Shown here: positions 34,618-43,717 of the stretch, piece by piece
How the letters are laid out: every line of letters begins with the position of its first letter
Position numbering within the stretch: position 1 is the first letter of the stretch
Assembly (NCBI GenBank): GCA_902810745.1
Contig: CADDYW010000017.1
Span: 1 to 59,846, forward strand
Reading direction: 5' to 3'
Length of the DNA stretch: 59,846 nucleotides
Source of the DNA: Chloroflexota bacterium
GTDB lineage: Bacteria > Chloroflexota > UBA6077 > FW602-bin22 > CADDYW01
The notes under the pieces: model-generated
What the model was told of the DNA's origin: nothing
Database searches by the model: none
Seen by the model: the letters and a program-made list of their open reading frames with translations, nothing else
Made by a program: the position numbers and the translations under genes

Positions 34618-35475
34618 ATGCGCTATGGCATCCACATCCACAACTTCGGAGAGTACTCCGATCCGCGGCTCCTGGCCGAGCTGGCCTACGAGGCAGAGGC
34701 TGCCGGGTGGGATGGTGTCTTCGTCTGCGATCATCTCACCGCGCGGGGCCCGAACGGTCCGGAGCCCGTCGCCAATCCCTGGATCGCGCTGGCGGCGATG
34801 GCGATCGCGACGCAGCGCGTTCGGCTTGGCCCGCTGGTGACGCCACTTTCGCGCCGTCGCCCGTGGCAGCTGGCGAGCGAAACCGTCTCGCTCGATCAAG
34901 TGTCGGCGGGGCGGCTGGTTCTGGGCGTCGGCTCGGGAACCGTGATCGAGCAGAGCTTTGCGCCCTTCGGCGAGGAGATGAACGCGCGGACCCGGGCGGA
35001 CCTGCTCGACGAGGGACTGGACGTCCTGACCGGCCTCTGGCGCGGCGAGCCTTTCCACTACCAGGGACGCCACTTCCGAATCGAGGGCGCCGCGCTCCTC
35101 CCGCGGCCGGTCCAGCAGCCACGGATTCCGATCTGGGTGGCCGGTACCTGGCCGCACCGCCGACCGTTCCGGCGAGCAGCGCGCTGGGATGGCTTCTTCG
35201 CCGACGTCGAAGGCGTCGACTGGCTGCGGGGACAGATCATGACGCCGGACGACCTACGCGCCATGATCGCATACACGAGGAGTCAACGACCAACTGACCA
35301 GCCATTCGACGTCGTGATCGGAGGCCATTCGCCGTCGGAACACTCGCGCGCGATCTCATTCCTGGCGCCGTACGTCGACGCGGGTCTCACCTGGTGGGTC
35401 GAGGGTATTCACCCCGCGTTCGGCACCCTTTCGGAGCTCCGGGCGCGAATTCGCCAGGGACCGCCCGCAGCGTGA
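34618..35475 (+). CDS. LLM-class flavin-dependent oxidoreductase
   Basis: TIM-barrel oxidoreductase of 285 residues, luciferase-like. It begins MRYGIHIHNFGEYSDPRLLA and has AGWDGVFVCDHL, VRLGPLVTPLSRRRPWQLAS, DQVSAGRLVLGVGSG and PRIPIWVAGTWPHRRPFRRA. ATG 34618 has GGGAGGAAG 8 bp upstream; the longer frame back to 34522 lacks family sequence. It probably uses FMN or F420 to oxidise a small molecule. It is unrelated in sequence detail to the other LLM gene at 30418. Confidence 0.9.
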   Translation: MRYGIHIHNFGEYSDPRLLAELAYEAEAAGWDGVFVCDHLTARGPNGPEPVANPWIALAAMAIATQRVRLGPLVTPLSRRRPWQLASETVSLDQVSAGRLVLGVGSGTVIEQSFAPFGEEMNARTRADLLDEGLDVLTGLWRGEPFHYQGRHFRIEGAALLPRPVQQPRIPIWVAGTWPHRRPFRRAARWDGFFADVEGVDWLRGQIMTPDDLRAMIAYTRSQRPTDQPFDVVIGGHSPSEHSRAISFLAPYVDAGLTWWVEGIHPAFGTLSELRARIRQGPPAA

Positions 35476-35604
35476 GTCTCGCCGAAGTGGGATGAACGTC
35501 GGCGGTAAACGTAGGCGACAGATCCCTTTCGCAAAGTATGCTAGAGTCGGATCGGTGGACGGCGACATCTTACCGCGATCACCGCGGATCAGGTTGGAAG
35601 GAAT

Positions 35605-37602
35605 GTGGCCGAGCTAGCGATTGGACAAACTCTCGGACAATATCTGCTGGTCGGCGAGCTCGGGCGCGGCGGCATGGCGATCGTCTACAAGGCGCGGCAG
35701 ACCAGCCCGGATCGCTTCGTCGCGCTGAAGGTCCTGTCCCCCGAGCTTGCCGTCGATCCCGAGTTCATCTCGCGCTTCCGCCACGAGGCGAACATCGCGG
35801 CCATGGTCGACCATCCGAACGTCGTGCCGATCTACGCGGTTGGCGAGGACCGGGGATTCTTTTTCATCGCCATGCGCCTCGTCCCCGGGGACACGCTCGC
35901 GACGATCATTCGACGCGAGGGGCCGCTGAGCCTCGATCGAACGCGACGAATCCTCTGGTCGGTCGCCGACGCGCTCGACTATGCCCACCACCAGGGGGTG
36001 ATCCATCGCGACCTCAAGCCAAGCAACATCATGATCGAGGCCGGCGACCGCGTGACGCTAACGGACTTTGGCATCGCGCGGGCGCGCGACGAGACGGTCG
36101 TCGCTCGGACACAGGGCGTTATTGGAACACCACACTACATGGCCCCGGAGCAGGCGCTCGGCGAGACGATCGACTATCGCGCGGACCTCTACGCGCTGGG
36201 GATCATCGCCTACGAGATGCTGACCGGCAAGGTTCCCTTCCAGGCGGATACGCCGCTCGCGGTGCTTCATCGGCAGGTCTACGACGCCACGCCGTCGATT
36301 CGAGCCGAGCGTCCCGACCTGCCGCCAGAGCTGGACGCGGCGATCAGTCGCATGCTCGCCAAAAAGCCCGAGGAGCGCTTTCCGAGCGCGTCGGCATTCG
36401 TCAGCGCGATCGACGACGGCAATCACCCAACGCTTCCCCGGTCCACCATCTCGGATAGCCCGACCGTGCGGATCACGCCGTCGAGCACGGCTGGCGATGC
36501 GCATCAGGCGGACGAGCGGCATCGTTTGCGGGCGCTGGTCTTCGCCATCGCCGTCGTCGCGCTGGCACTCGTCGCGGCGATTCCGACTATCGGGCCACGC
36601 CTCATCGCAGGCGGCGCTCCAACGGCTCAACCGGCGCAGACGCCAATCGGTCCCTCGCCCGCCGCATCCGTCACGGCCCGGCCGACCGACGCACGTCCGG
36701 ACACTCCAGTTCCCAGCACGCCATCGCCCTTACCATCGCCGACAAACGCTCCATCGCCCGCCGGATCGGCCGGAGAAGTGCCTTCCGCGACGCCGAAGCC
36801 GGCGTTGCCCGGTGGGACCATCGTCTTCGTGTCCGAGAGATCGGATGACCGGAATTTGTACGCGGTCAGCCCGACCGGGCAGGATCTGCGGCGCCTGCCC
36901 TCCGGCGAGGCGCACAATCCGGCCTGCTCGCCGACCGGCGAGACGGTCGCGTTCGAGTCGAATCGTTCTGGCGTCACACGCATCTATCTGCAACGCCTGT
37001 CTGACTCCGGTGCGCCCGAGCCGGTAACGTCGGGCTCTGCCAACGACCAGCTCGCCGCGTGGAACCCGAGCGGGCGGTCGATCGCGTTTGCACGAGCACA
37101 GCCAAACAATACCGCGATCTTCACGATCGATCTCGCCAGCCACCAGGAGCGTCGGCTCACATCGGGCGAAGGAGGCGACTGGCGCATGTCCTACTCTCCG
37201 GACGGACAGCGAATTGCCTTCACCTCCACGCGCAGCGGGAACAACGAGATCTGGATCATGCGCGCCGACGGGACCGGTGCCCTGCAGCTGACGAGTGGAC
37301 CGGGCGACAAGCGCGATCCGGCGTGGTCGCCGGACGGCCAGTGGATCGCCTTCCGCTCGGATCGAGATGGCCACCACTGGGACCTCTATCGCGTTTCGCC
37401 CACCAGCGGACAGATCGTGCGCCTAACGTCGGACGCCGCCGACAAGGGATTCCCGAACTGGTCGCCGGACAGTCGCTGGATTCTGTTCACCTCGAATCGC
37501 AGTGGCAAGGCAGAGGTCTACGTCATGCCGGTCGAGGGTGGCGAGTGGATTCCGATCACGTCCGCGCCGACGATCGGCGGCGGCGCGACGTGGTGCCGAT
37601 GA
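35605..37602 (+). CDS. Ser/Thr protein kinase with extracellular TolB-like beta-propeller
   Basis: A 665-residue receptor-type kinase. The Hanks kinase domain covers about 12-270: Gly loop GRGGMAIVYK, Lys42 (VALKVL), HRDLKPSN near 134, DFG at 154-156 and MAPEQALGE. A Pro/Thr-rich juxtamembrane stretch and one membrane helix (LRALVFAIAVVALALVAAIP near 310-330) follow. A second Pro/Ser/Thr linker precedes WD40/TolB repeats (WSPDGQWIAFRSDRDG, WSPDSRWILFTSNRSG) from about 400 to the end. GTG 35605 has GGAAGGAA upstream. The stop overlaps the glycosidase-lipoprotein ATG as ATGA, so the propeller may sense a carbohydrate-related signal; this is inference. Confidence 0.92.
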   Translation: MAELAIGQTLGQYLLVGELGRGGMAIVYKARQTSPDRFVALKVLSPELAVDPEFISRFRHEANIAAMVDHPNVVPIYAVGEDRGFFFIAMRLVPGDTLATIIRREGPLSLDRTRRILWSVADALDYAHHQGVIHRDLKPSNIMIEAGDRVTLTDFGIARARDETVVARTQGVIGTPHYMAPEQALGETIDYRADLYALGIIAYEMLTGKVPFQADTPLAVLHRQVYDATPSIRAERPDLPPELDAAISRMLAKKPEERFPSASAFVSAIDDGNHPTLPRSTISDSPTVRITPSSTAGDAHQADERHRLRALVFAIAVVALALVAAIPTIGPRLIAGGAPTAQPAQTPIGPSPAASVTARPTDARPDTPVPSTPSPLPSPTNAPSPAGSAGEVPSATPKPALPGGTIVFVSERSDDRNLYAVSPTGQDLRRLPSGEAHNPACSPTGETVAFESNRSGVTRIYLQRLSDSGAPEPVTSGSANDQLAAWNPSGRSIAFARAQPNNTAIFTIDLASHQERRLTSGEGGDWRMSYSPDGQRIAFTSTRSGNNEIWIMRADGTGALQLTSGPGDKRDPAWSPDGQWIAFRSDRDGHHWDLYRVSPTSGQIVRLTSDAADKGFPNWSPDSRWILFTSNRSGKAEVYVMPVEGGEWIPITSAPTIGGGATWCR

Positions 37603-39017
37603 AGGTCGGCCGCGTGCTGCCCCGAATCAACCGGAGGCACGCCTGCCTCGGCACGCTTGCCGTGCTCGGCGGCGTGCTCGACGCCTGTGCAAGAAAGAGT
37701 GGTGCCGAGCCGGGCCCGGCGACCAAGAGTCAGCCCGAGCCAGCGGTCTCTCCGGCTCCGCCAACCGCGCCCGCCGTCGAGCCCGTGGCAACGCCGACGA
37801 TCGTTCCAACGCGCGCCGCGTCCACGCCGCGTCCGACGATCGCTCCAAGCACTGTCGACCCGGCGCAGCCGCGGCGAAAGTACGGCATCCACCTCCTGCT
37901 CGACGACGACGGCAGGTACCCCGATCCGGTCCACTGGTCGCCGACGGTCTGGCCGGAGCACCTCGCGTACGCGCGGAAGCTCGTCGGCGAGGGCGGCCTC
38001 GTTCAGGAGGTGATCCGGTTCGACGACCTGAACGTGGGCAAGTGGCAGCAGTTCCTCGATCTCTGCGCCCGGGAAGGGCTCGTCCCGATCATCCGCCTGG
38101 CATCGACCTACGACCACGATCGGCTGATGTGGAACGCGCCACCAACCAACCCCGACGGCCGTGGCTACACTGAAGTAGCACGCCGTTACCGCGACTTTCT
38201 CGCCCAGCTCCACTGGCCCACGCCGACGCGCTACGTGATCGTCGGCAACGAGCCCAATCGTGGCGACGAGTGGGGAAATCACCCGGATCCGGCCGCCTAC
38301 GCGCGCTTTCTGGTCGACGTCGGCGCGGCTCTGCACGAAGCCGGGGCGACCGTTCTCGCTCCGTCGCTGGACAACTACGCGCCCAACTCCAACGGCCAGC
38401 CGATCAACGGCTATCGCTACCTCGACGCCGAGACGTTTCTGGACGAGATGGCCGCGGCAAATCCGGCCGCTTTCGCCGTGATCGACGTCTGGTCCGCGCA
38501 CTGCTATCCGCTCGGCCCATTCGTCGCCGATCCGTCGAAGCAGGTGTTTCAGATCGACTATGCCTTTGGCGCGAGCAATCCACACCATCAGGCGCCGCCT
38601 CCCGGCATCTTCAATCGCGGAGTGAACAGCTACCGCTGGGATCTCTGGAAAGTCGCACCGTACCTGGGCGAGCGAGCCTCGAGCATCCCGGTCATGATTA
38701 CCGAAACCGGCTGGCGTCATCGCGGCTCCCAGGATCCTCGGGCGAAGGACTCGGCCAATGCCAGCGTACCCGACGATCTCCTGAGCGCCTACGTCGACCT
38801 GTCGTTCCACGGGAACAACGGCCGCTATCCGGATCTACCGGCCACCGGCTGGACACCCTGGAACGAGGATGCGCGCGTCCTCGGCGTCGTGCTCTTCGCG
38901 CTCGACGGCTATCCCCGCGACTGGGGCCACACCAACTGGCTCGAGCTCGATCAGCAGGGCAAAGTCGTCGGCACGTACCCCGCGTTCCGAGCGATGAGCC
39001 AGTGGACCGCCGCGTGA
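37599..39017 (+). CDS. secreted lipoprotein with glycoside hydrolase (GH5/GH39-like, clan A) barrel
   Basis: A 472-residue lipoprotein: NRRHACLGTLAVLGGVLDAC is the signal with lipobox Cys, followed by a Pro/Ala/Thr linker of about 60 residues. The catalytic barrel starts KYGIHLLLDDDGRYPDPVHW. VIVGNEPNRGDEW holds the acid/base Glu of the Asn-Glu-Pro motif, and IPVMITETGWRHRG the nucleophile Glu, the clan-A arrangement. The substrate is not evident. ATG 37599 overlaps the kinase stop (ATGA), and a longer frame upstream is an antiphase shadow of the kinase. The tight coupling to a propeller kinase is notable. Confidence 0.85.
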   Translation: MKVGRVLPRINRRHACLGTLAVLGGVLDACARKSGAEPGPATKSQPEPAVSPAPPTAPAVEPVATPTIVPTRAASTPRPTIAPSTVDPAQPRRKYGIHLLLDDDGRYPDPVHWSPTVWPEHLAYARKLVGEGGLVQEVIRFDDLNVGKWQQFLDLCAREGLVPIIRLASTYDHDRLMWNAPPTNPDGRGYTEVARRYRDFLAQLHWPTPTRYVIVGNEPNRGDEWGNHPDPAAYARFLVDVGAALHEAGATVLAPSLDNYAPNSNGQPINGYRYLDAETFLDEMAAANPAAFAVIDVWSAHCYPLGPFVADPSKQVFQIDYAFGASNPHHQAPPPGIFNRGVNSYRWDLWKVAPYLGERASSIPVMITETGWRHRGSQDPRAKDSANASVPDDLLSAYVDLSFHGNNGRYPDLPATGWTPWNEDARVLGVVLFALDGYPRDWGHTNWLELDQQGKVVGTYPAFRAMSQWTAA

Positions 39018-39105
39018 GGAGCTGGCAAGCAACCTCCCGATCGTCGCGTGGGCAGCAAGGACACGGTTCGGTACAATGGCGGCGAAAGTCACGAAGGAGG
39101 AAGCC

Positions 39106-40245
39106 ATGCGCATCACCGACGTCCAGACCTTGCCAATCGATCGTTATCTCTTTGTGAAGGTCCACACGGATGCGGGCATCACCGGCCTGGGCGAGTCGGG
39201 TACCTGGGGATACCTGGAAGCATCCGAGAAGGCCGTCGAGACCTTCCGACGATACCTGATTGGCCAGGATCCCCTACGGATCGAGCACCACTGGCAGTAC
39301 ATGTATCGCTGCAGCCATTTTCGGGGCGCGGCGATCATGGGCGCCTTGAGTGCCATCGACATCGCCCTCTGGGATATCGCGGGAAAGCATTTTGGCGTCC
39401 CGACCTATCAGCTCCTCGGCGGGAAGTGCCGCGACAAGGTGCGCGTCTACTACCACGTCTTCGGAAGGACGACCGAAGAGCTGGTCAAGGGCTGCATCGC
39501 CGCAAAGGAGCAAGGTTTCACGGCGGTCGGCCATCTTACCCCATTCGTCGATGCACCCCGCAGTGAGCCGTACTTCAAGACACACGCGAGTAAGATCGGC
39601 GACGCGATCGATACTGTCCGCCAGTATCGCGAGGCAGTCGGCGACGAGGTCGATCTGTGCATCGAGATCCATCGACAGCTGACGCCAGCCGAGGCGATCG
39701 CGCTCGGGCGAGGAATCGAGCCATTTCACCCGTATTTCTACGAAGATCCGGTCCTGCCGGATAATTTCGACGAGATGGCACAGGTTGCCCAGCACATCAA
39801 TATCCCCATCGCCACGGGCGAGCGACTCCACAACATCTGGGAGTTCGAGATGCTGCTGACGCGCAACGCCGTCCAGTACGTGCGGCCGGACGTCTGCCTT
39901 GCCGGTGGCATCACCCATTGCAAGAAGATCGCCGCGCTGGCCGAGGCGCATCACGTCGGCGTCGTCCCTCACAACCCGCTGAGCCCGGTCAGCACAGCGG
40001 CATGCGTCCAGCTTGCTGCCTGCATCCCGAACTTCGCGTTGCAGGAATACCCTCTGGGCGAGCACAAGCCCCCGAAGAGCGAGATCGTCAAGAGCGTTCT
40101 TCGCCTCGACAACGGTTTCCTGATCGTACCCGACGCGCCGGGCATTGGCGTCGAGCTGGCCGACGACGCTGCCGAAAAGTACCCGTATCGCCCGCGTGAA
40201 TTCGTGACGCGCCTGCACGTCGACGGATCAGTCGTGGACCAGTAA
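39106..40245 (+). CDS. enolase-superfamily sugar-acid dehydratase (DgoD-like)
   Basis: A 379-residue protein of the mandelate racemase/muconate lactonizing family that probably removes water from a sugar acid such as galactonate or mannonate. Acidic metal ligands are visible in LCIEIHRQL, YFYEDPVLPDN and IATGERLHNIW. The His of PHNPLSPVSTAA fits the catalytic base of DgoD-type enzymes. The first ligand is Glu in an E-x-H motif rather than Asp. ATG 39106 has AAGGAGGAAG just upstream; the earlier in-frame ATG (39076) includes that ribosome site. The SMP-30 lactonase downstream fits the same sugar-acid route. Confidence 0.88.
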   Translation: MRITDVQTLPIDRYLFVKVHTDAGITGLGESGTWGYLEASEKAVETFRRYLIGQDPLRIEHHWQYMYRCSHFRGAAIMGALSAIDIALWDIAGKHFGVPTYQLLGGKCRDKVRVYYHVFGRTTEELVKGCIAAKEQGFTAVGHLTPFVDAPRSEPYFKTHASKIGDAIDTVRQYREAVGDEVDLCIEIHRQLTPAEAIALGRGIEPFHPYFYEDPVLPDNFDEMAQVAQHINIPIATGERLHNIWEFEMLLTRNAVQYVRPDVCLAGGITHCKKIAALAEAHHVGVVPHNPLSPVSTAACVQLAACIPNFALQEYPLGEHKPPKSEIVKSVLRLDNGFLIVPDAPGIGVELADDAAEKYPYRPREFVTRLHVDGSVVDQ

Positions 40246-40323
40246 TGGCCCGCATCTGCTATACTGGTCGCCGTGCCCTCGTTCGCACCGACGAAATCTT
40301 CGATTTTTCGGAGGGAGGAGATC

Positions 40324-40761
40324 ATGCGAAATAGTCGAGCCGACGCCACCTGGGAAGGAGACCTCGCGCACGGAAAAGGCTCTGTCTCGACCGCCAGCGG
40401 CGTTCTGAAGTCCGCTCCGGTAAGCTGGGCAGCACGCACCGAGCCTTCCCAGACGGTGACGAGTCCCGAGGAGCTGCTCGCTGCAGCCCACGCCAGCTGC
40501 TATACGATGGCACTCTCGCACACGCTGACCGAGAAGGGCCACCCGCCGACCCGACTCAACGCCTCCGCAGTCGTCACATTCGACCGCGCGGATGGCGGCT
40601 GGAAGGTTACGACCTCGAAGATCAGCGTGCGAGGAACCGTCCCGGGCATCGATCAGGCCACGTTCGCCGAGGCCGCGAACGCGGCGGCGCAGGGCTGTCC
40701 GGTCTCGAAGGCGCTGGCGGGCGTCCAGATCACTCTTGAATCGGCAACGCTCGAAGGGTAG
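40324..40761 (+). CDS. osmC: OsmC-family organic hydroperoxide peroxidase
   Basis: A 145-residue cytoplasmic protein that reduces organic hydroperoxides. Both catalytic cysteines are present, in AAAHASCYTMALSH and GCPVSKAL. The N-terminus RNSRADATWEGDLAHGKGSV is typical of OsmC. ATG 40324 has GGGAGGAGA upstream. It stands alone between sugar-acid genes in the same direction. Confidence 0.92.
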   Translation: MRNSRADATWEGDLAHGKGSVSTASGVLKSAPVSWAARTEPSQTVTSPEELLAAAHASCYTMALSHTLTEKGHPPTRLNASAVVTFDRADGGWKVTTSKISVRGTVPGIDQATFAEAANAAAQGCPVSKALAGVQITLESATLEG

Positions 40762-40922
40762 GGCCGGGCACAGCTCGGCAGGTCGGGCTCCAGGCGCTCT
40801 GGCTGGCCTGACGCGGAGACGATCCCCGCGTGCCAGTCAGACGCCGTGACCATCAATCGTGAGATCGTGGGGATCGTTCGCTCGTTTGGTTCGGTGCTGC
40901 ACCCACGTCGGAGGAGGCTGTC

Positions 40923-41783
40923 GTGCCGTGGATATTTGAGCGGGTTGCTGGACCGTTCGCGTTCACCGAGGGTCCGGTCTGGACGGGCGAGGTCGTATTG
41001 TTCACTGACATTCGCACCAGTCGGATCATGAGCTACAACCCGCGAACCGGCGCGTGTATCGCGTATCGTACCGGAACGAACGAAGCCAACGGTCTCACGC
41101 TCGATCGGGATGGTCGCCTGTACGTTGCTGAGGGCGGCGGACGACGCGTCGCACGCTACGATAGCGACGACTCGCGGGTGACCATTGCCGACCAGTACGA
41201 GGGGAAGCGGTTGAATAGCCCGAATGACCTTGTCGTCGATGATCGAGGTCGCGTCTGGTTTACGGATCCGCGCTACGGCGACCGAACGGATATGGAGCTC
41301 GACCACGACTCGGTCTATCGTGCCGATCCGCGGCCAGATGGCACCTGGTCGATCACTCGGGTCACGTTCGACACGACGCGGCCGAATGGTCTCGCCTTTT
41401 CGCCGGATTTTGGAACCCTTTACGTCGCCGAGTCTCCGCCCGCGCCCAGCGGCTCCCGTCAGCTTCGCGCGTATCCAGTCCAGGCGGATGGCTCACTTGG
41501 CGCGTATCGCATTCTGCATGACTTCGGTCCACATCGCGGCATCGACGGGATGCGCGTCGACGCGAACGGTTTTATCGTCGCGAGCTGTGGCTGGACGCAG
41601 AGTGGACCAGGTCCGCGTATCGCCGTCTTTGCGCCAACCGGCGAGGTTATCGCCGAGCACCCGACGCCGACGAATCCGACCAACTGCTGTTTCGGCGATG
41701 ATGATCTGCAGACGTTGTACGTGACCGGCTACGACGGATCGCTCTATCGAGCCAGGGTCGACCGTCAGGGACTCCAGCGCTAA
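40923..41783 (+). CDS. SMP-30/gluconolactonase/LRE family lactonase
   Basis: A 286-residue six-bladed propeller that hydrolyses sugar lactones. The metal-site residues are seen in FTEGPVW (Glu), NSPNDLVVDDRGRVWFTDP (Asn) and GIDGMRVDANG (Asp). GTG 40923 has GGAGG 6 bp upstream. It follows an enolase-superfamily dehydratase, consistent with lactone to acid to dehydrated acid. Confidence 0.92.
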   Translation: MPWIFERVAGPFAFTEGPVWTGEVVLFTDIRTSRIMSYNPRTGACIAYRTGTNEANGLTLDRDGRLYVAEGGGRRVARYDSDDSRVTIADQYEGKRLNSPNDLVVDDRGRVWFTDPRYGDRTDMELDHDSVYRADPRPDGTWSITRVTFDTTRPNGLAFSPDFGTLYVAESPPAPSGSRQLRAYPVQADGSLGAYRILHDFGPHRGIDGMRVDANGFIVASCGWTQSGPGPRIAVFAPTGEVIAEHPTPTNPTNCCFGDDDLQTLYVTGYDGSLYRARVDRQGLQR

Positions 41784-42155
41784 TTACCCTTTAATAGACC
41801 CGGCCGAAAATGTCAGGCATGATAGCAGAGGCACACGGCTGGCATTGGTGTGCCAAATCAGCGGTCGTCGTGCCGTCTACCCTCTATTCTCTTCGCCGCG
41901 GCCTCGCCCCCTCTCCTTCGGGCAGGCAGAGGGATCGATCTGGCACGGCCGCGGCCTTTTCTCCTTCTCGGCCTGCTCCGGTCTGAGGCTGGAGAGCAGA
42001 ATGAGGGAGATGGCGTCGCCGATGGTGTCCGGGTCCGCACGGATCGGCACGCCGAACGGGCGATCGATCTTTCCCTTCCGGTGACGGGCGGCGGAGAACA
42101 GCCCCCCAAACCCATCTCAGACGAGTGCGAGGGGAGCAAGCAACATCGACACGTG
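41784..42155. other. intergenic region before the cell-wall amidase
   Basis: A stretch of 372 bp. The amidase frame stays open through it from 41850, but that part has no family sequence, and ATG 42156 (or GTG 42153) begins the lipoprotein signal. A pyrimidine-rich segment with CCCCTCTCCTTC lies near 41908, weakly like half of the palindromic repeat family. No promoter is certain. Confidence 0.35.
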
Positions 42156-43142
42156 ATGCACGGAATCGGCGTGGCTGCCAAGCAATTCTGCTTCGCACTC
42201 TTGCCCCTCTGGATGGTTCTCGTGGCGATCCAGGGCTGCGCTTCGCCCCCGCGCGACGATGGCTTCGCCTTCCTGGCGCGCTATCGCGACGAATGGCAGC
42301 GCCGGGCACCGGGCCACGTCCTCCCCGCGCCGCCGGTCACGACTCTGGCGCCAGCTCGATCGACGCCGCGGCCCAATGCCGTGGCCGAACCTGATGGAAC
42401 TCCTCGGGCCCTGCCAACGCTCGTCTTCCTTGACCCCGGGCACGGCGGCGTCGACACTGGCACCATCGGGACCGCCGAGGACGGAACGATCGTCTACGAG
42501 AAGAACGTCGCACTCGCTCTCGCATTGCGTACCGCTGAGCACCTCCGTCAGGATGGCATCGGCGTCGTGCTATCGCGAACGGATGACTCTCTTCCGGGCG
42601 CGAGTCCCACCGACTTCACGAGCGACGGAAAGATGCTCACGCCCGATGGTGTGCTCGCCGACCTTCAGCGCCGTATCGACCGGGCGAACGCGAGCGGCGC
42701 ACGGGTGCTTCTCAGCATCCATCTGAACGGGTTCTCCGATCCCTCGATCGGCGGAGCCGAAACCTTCTACGACTCGGCGCGATCCTTTGGCGATTCGAAC
42801 AAGCGATTCGCGACCTTGATCCAGAACAGCCTGATCTCGACGCTTCGGGCACACGACTACGATACGCCGGATCGGGGAGTTACCGACGATCAGGACCTGG
42901 ACATCGAAAGCCTTGGATCTCTGGTGGGCAGTTACAACCATCTCGTGCTGCTCGGCCCCGCCGTCCCCGGACGCCTTCGCCCGAGTACGATGCCCGGTGC
43001 GCTGAGCGAGCCGTTATTTCTCTCGAACCCCCCGGAAGCCACCGCCGTGCTAGATCCGACCTTCCAGGATCTGATCGCCAGCTCTTATGCAAGAGCGATC
43101 GAGCAGTTCCTCGATTGGAAACCCGAGTCCGGAGCTCACTGA
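42156..43142 (+). CDS. N-acetylmuramoyl-L-alanine amidase (amidase_3) lipoprotein
   Basis: A 328-residue zinc amidase that cleaves the peptide stem from peptidoglycan. The signal FCFALLPLWMVLVAIQGCAS ends in a lipobox Cys. The catalytic domain has VFLDPGHGGVDTG (zinc His), IVYEKNVAL (zinc Glu), LLSIHLNGF (zinc His) and a C-terminal Glu in GALSEPLFLSN. The start is uncertain because no ribosome site is close; GTG 42153 is equally possible. It acts in the envelope, in cell separation or wall turnover. Confidence 0.87.
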   Translation: MHGIGVAAKQFCFALLPLWMVLVAIQGCASPPRDDGFAFLARYRDEWQRRAPGHVLPAPPVTTLAPARSTPRPNAVAEPDGTPRALPTLVFLDPGHGGVDTGTIGTAEDGTIVYEKNVALALALRTAEHLRQDGIGVVLSRTDDSLPGASPTDFTSDGKMLTPDGVLADLQRRIDRANASGARVLLSIHLNGFSDPSIGGAETFYDSARSFGDSNKRFATLIQNSLISTLRAHDYDTPDRGVTDDQDLDIESLGSLVGSYNHLVLLGPAVPGRLRPSTMPGALSEPLFLSNPPEATAVLDPTFQDLIASSYARAIEQFLDWKPESGAH

Positions 43143-43265
43143 ACATCCTCCTGAACCTGCGCACGGCGGCATCCTGGTATACTATCAATCAAGTGCCACG
43201 ACCCAGGCACAGGTTAGCTCCCGACCAGGCACAAGCACATTCTTGGATAAGGAAGGGCATACCAC

Positions 43266-43700
43266 TTGGACGCGCAGCACATCGCTCGAGCTTCGATCAG
43301 GATCAACGCCCCGAGAGCCAAAGTCTGGGACGCCCTGGTGAATCCCGCGGCGATCAAGCAGTACATGTTTGGTACGAATGTCGTCTCGGACTGGCGGCAG
43401 GGGAGTCCGATCGTGTGGAAGGGGGAGTGGCAGGGGCAATCGTACGAGGACAAGGGCGTGATTCTCGAGATCGAGCCCGGCCGATACCTCACCTACAGCC
43501 ATTTCAGTTCCCTGTCTGGCTTGCCGGATCATCCGGATAACTACCACCGGGTATCGGTGGAATTGAGCGACGAGGGTTCACAGACCCACGTCTATCTATC
43601 CCAGGATAACAATCCCGATGAGCAGGCGCGCAAGCACTCCGAGAAGAACTGGGCACTCATGCTTGCCGCGCTCAAGAGGTTCGTAGAAGAATCGGCCTGA
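43266..43700 (+). CDS. SRPBCC/AHSA1-domain protein
   Basis: A 144-residue START-like protein. It begins MDAQHIARASIRINAPRAKV WDALV, then GSPIVWKGEWQGQ, and ends with a helix (NWALMLAALKRFVEESA), the AHA1-like fold that binds a hydrophobic ligand or an Hsp90-type client. The start is TTG 43266 with AGGAAGG upstream. It lies 17 bp before the nucleotidyltransferase gene, probably co-transcribed. No specific ligand is evident. Confidence 0.87.
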   Translation: MDAQHIARASIRINAPRAKVWDALVNPAAIKQYMFGTNVVSDWRQGSPIVWKGEWQGQSYEDKGVILEIEPGRYLTYSHFSSLSGLPDHPDNYHRVSVELSDEGSQTHVYLSQDNNPDEQARKHSEKNWALMLAALKRFVEESA

Positions 43701-43717
43701 CGCGCGGGGAGGATTGC

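Noticed and set aside
41850..42155. 102 extra N-terminal codons for the cell-wall amidase
   Set aside because: The extension has no family sequence and would place the lipoprotein signal in the middle of the protein.
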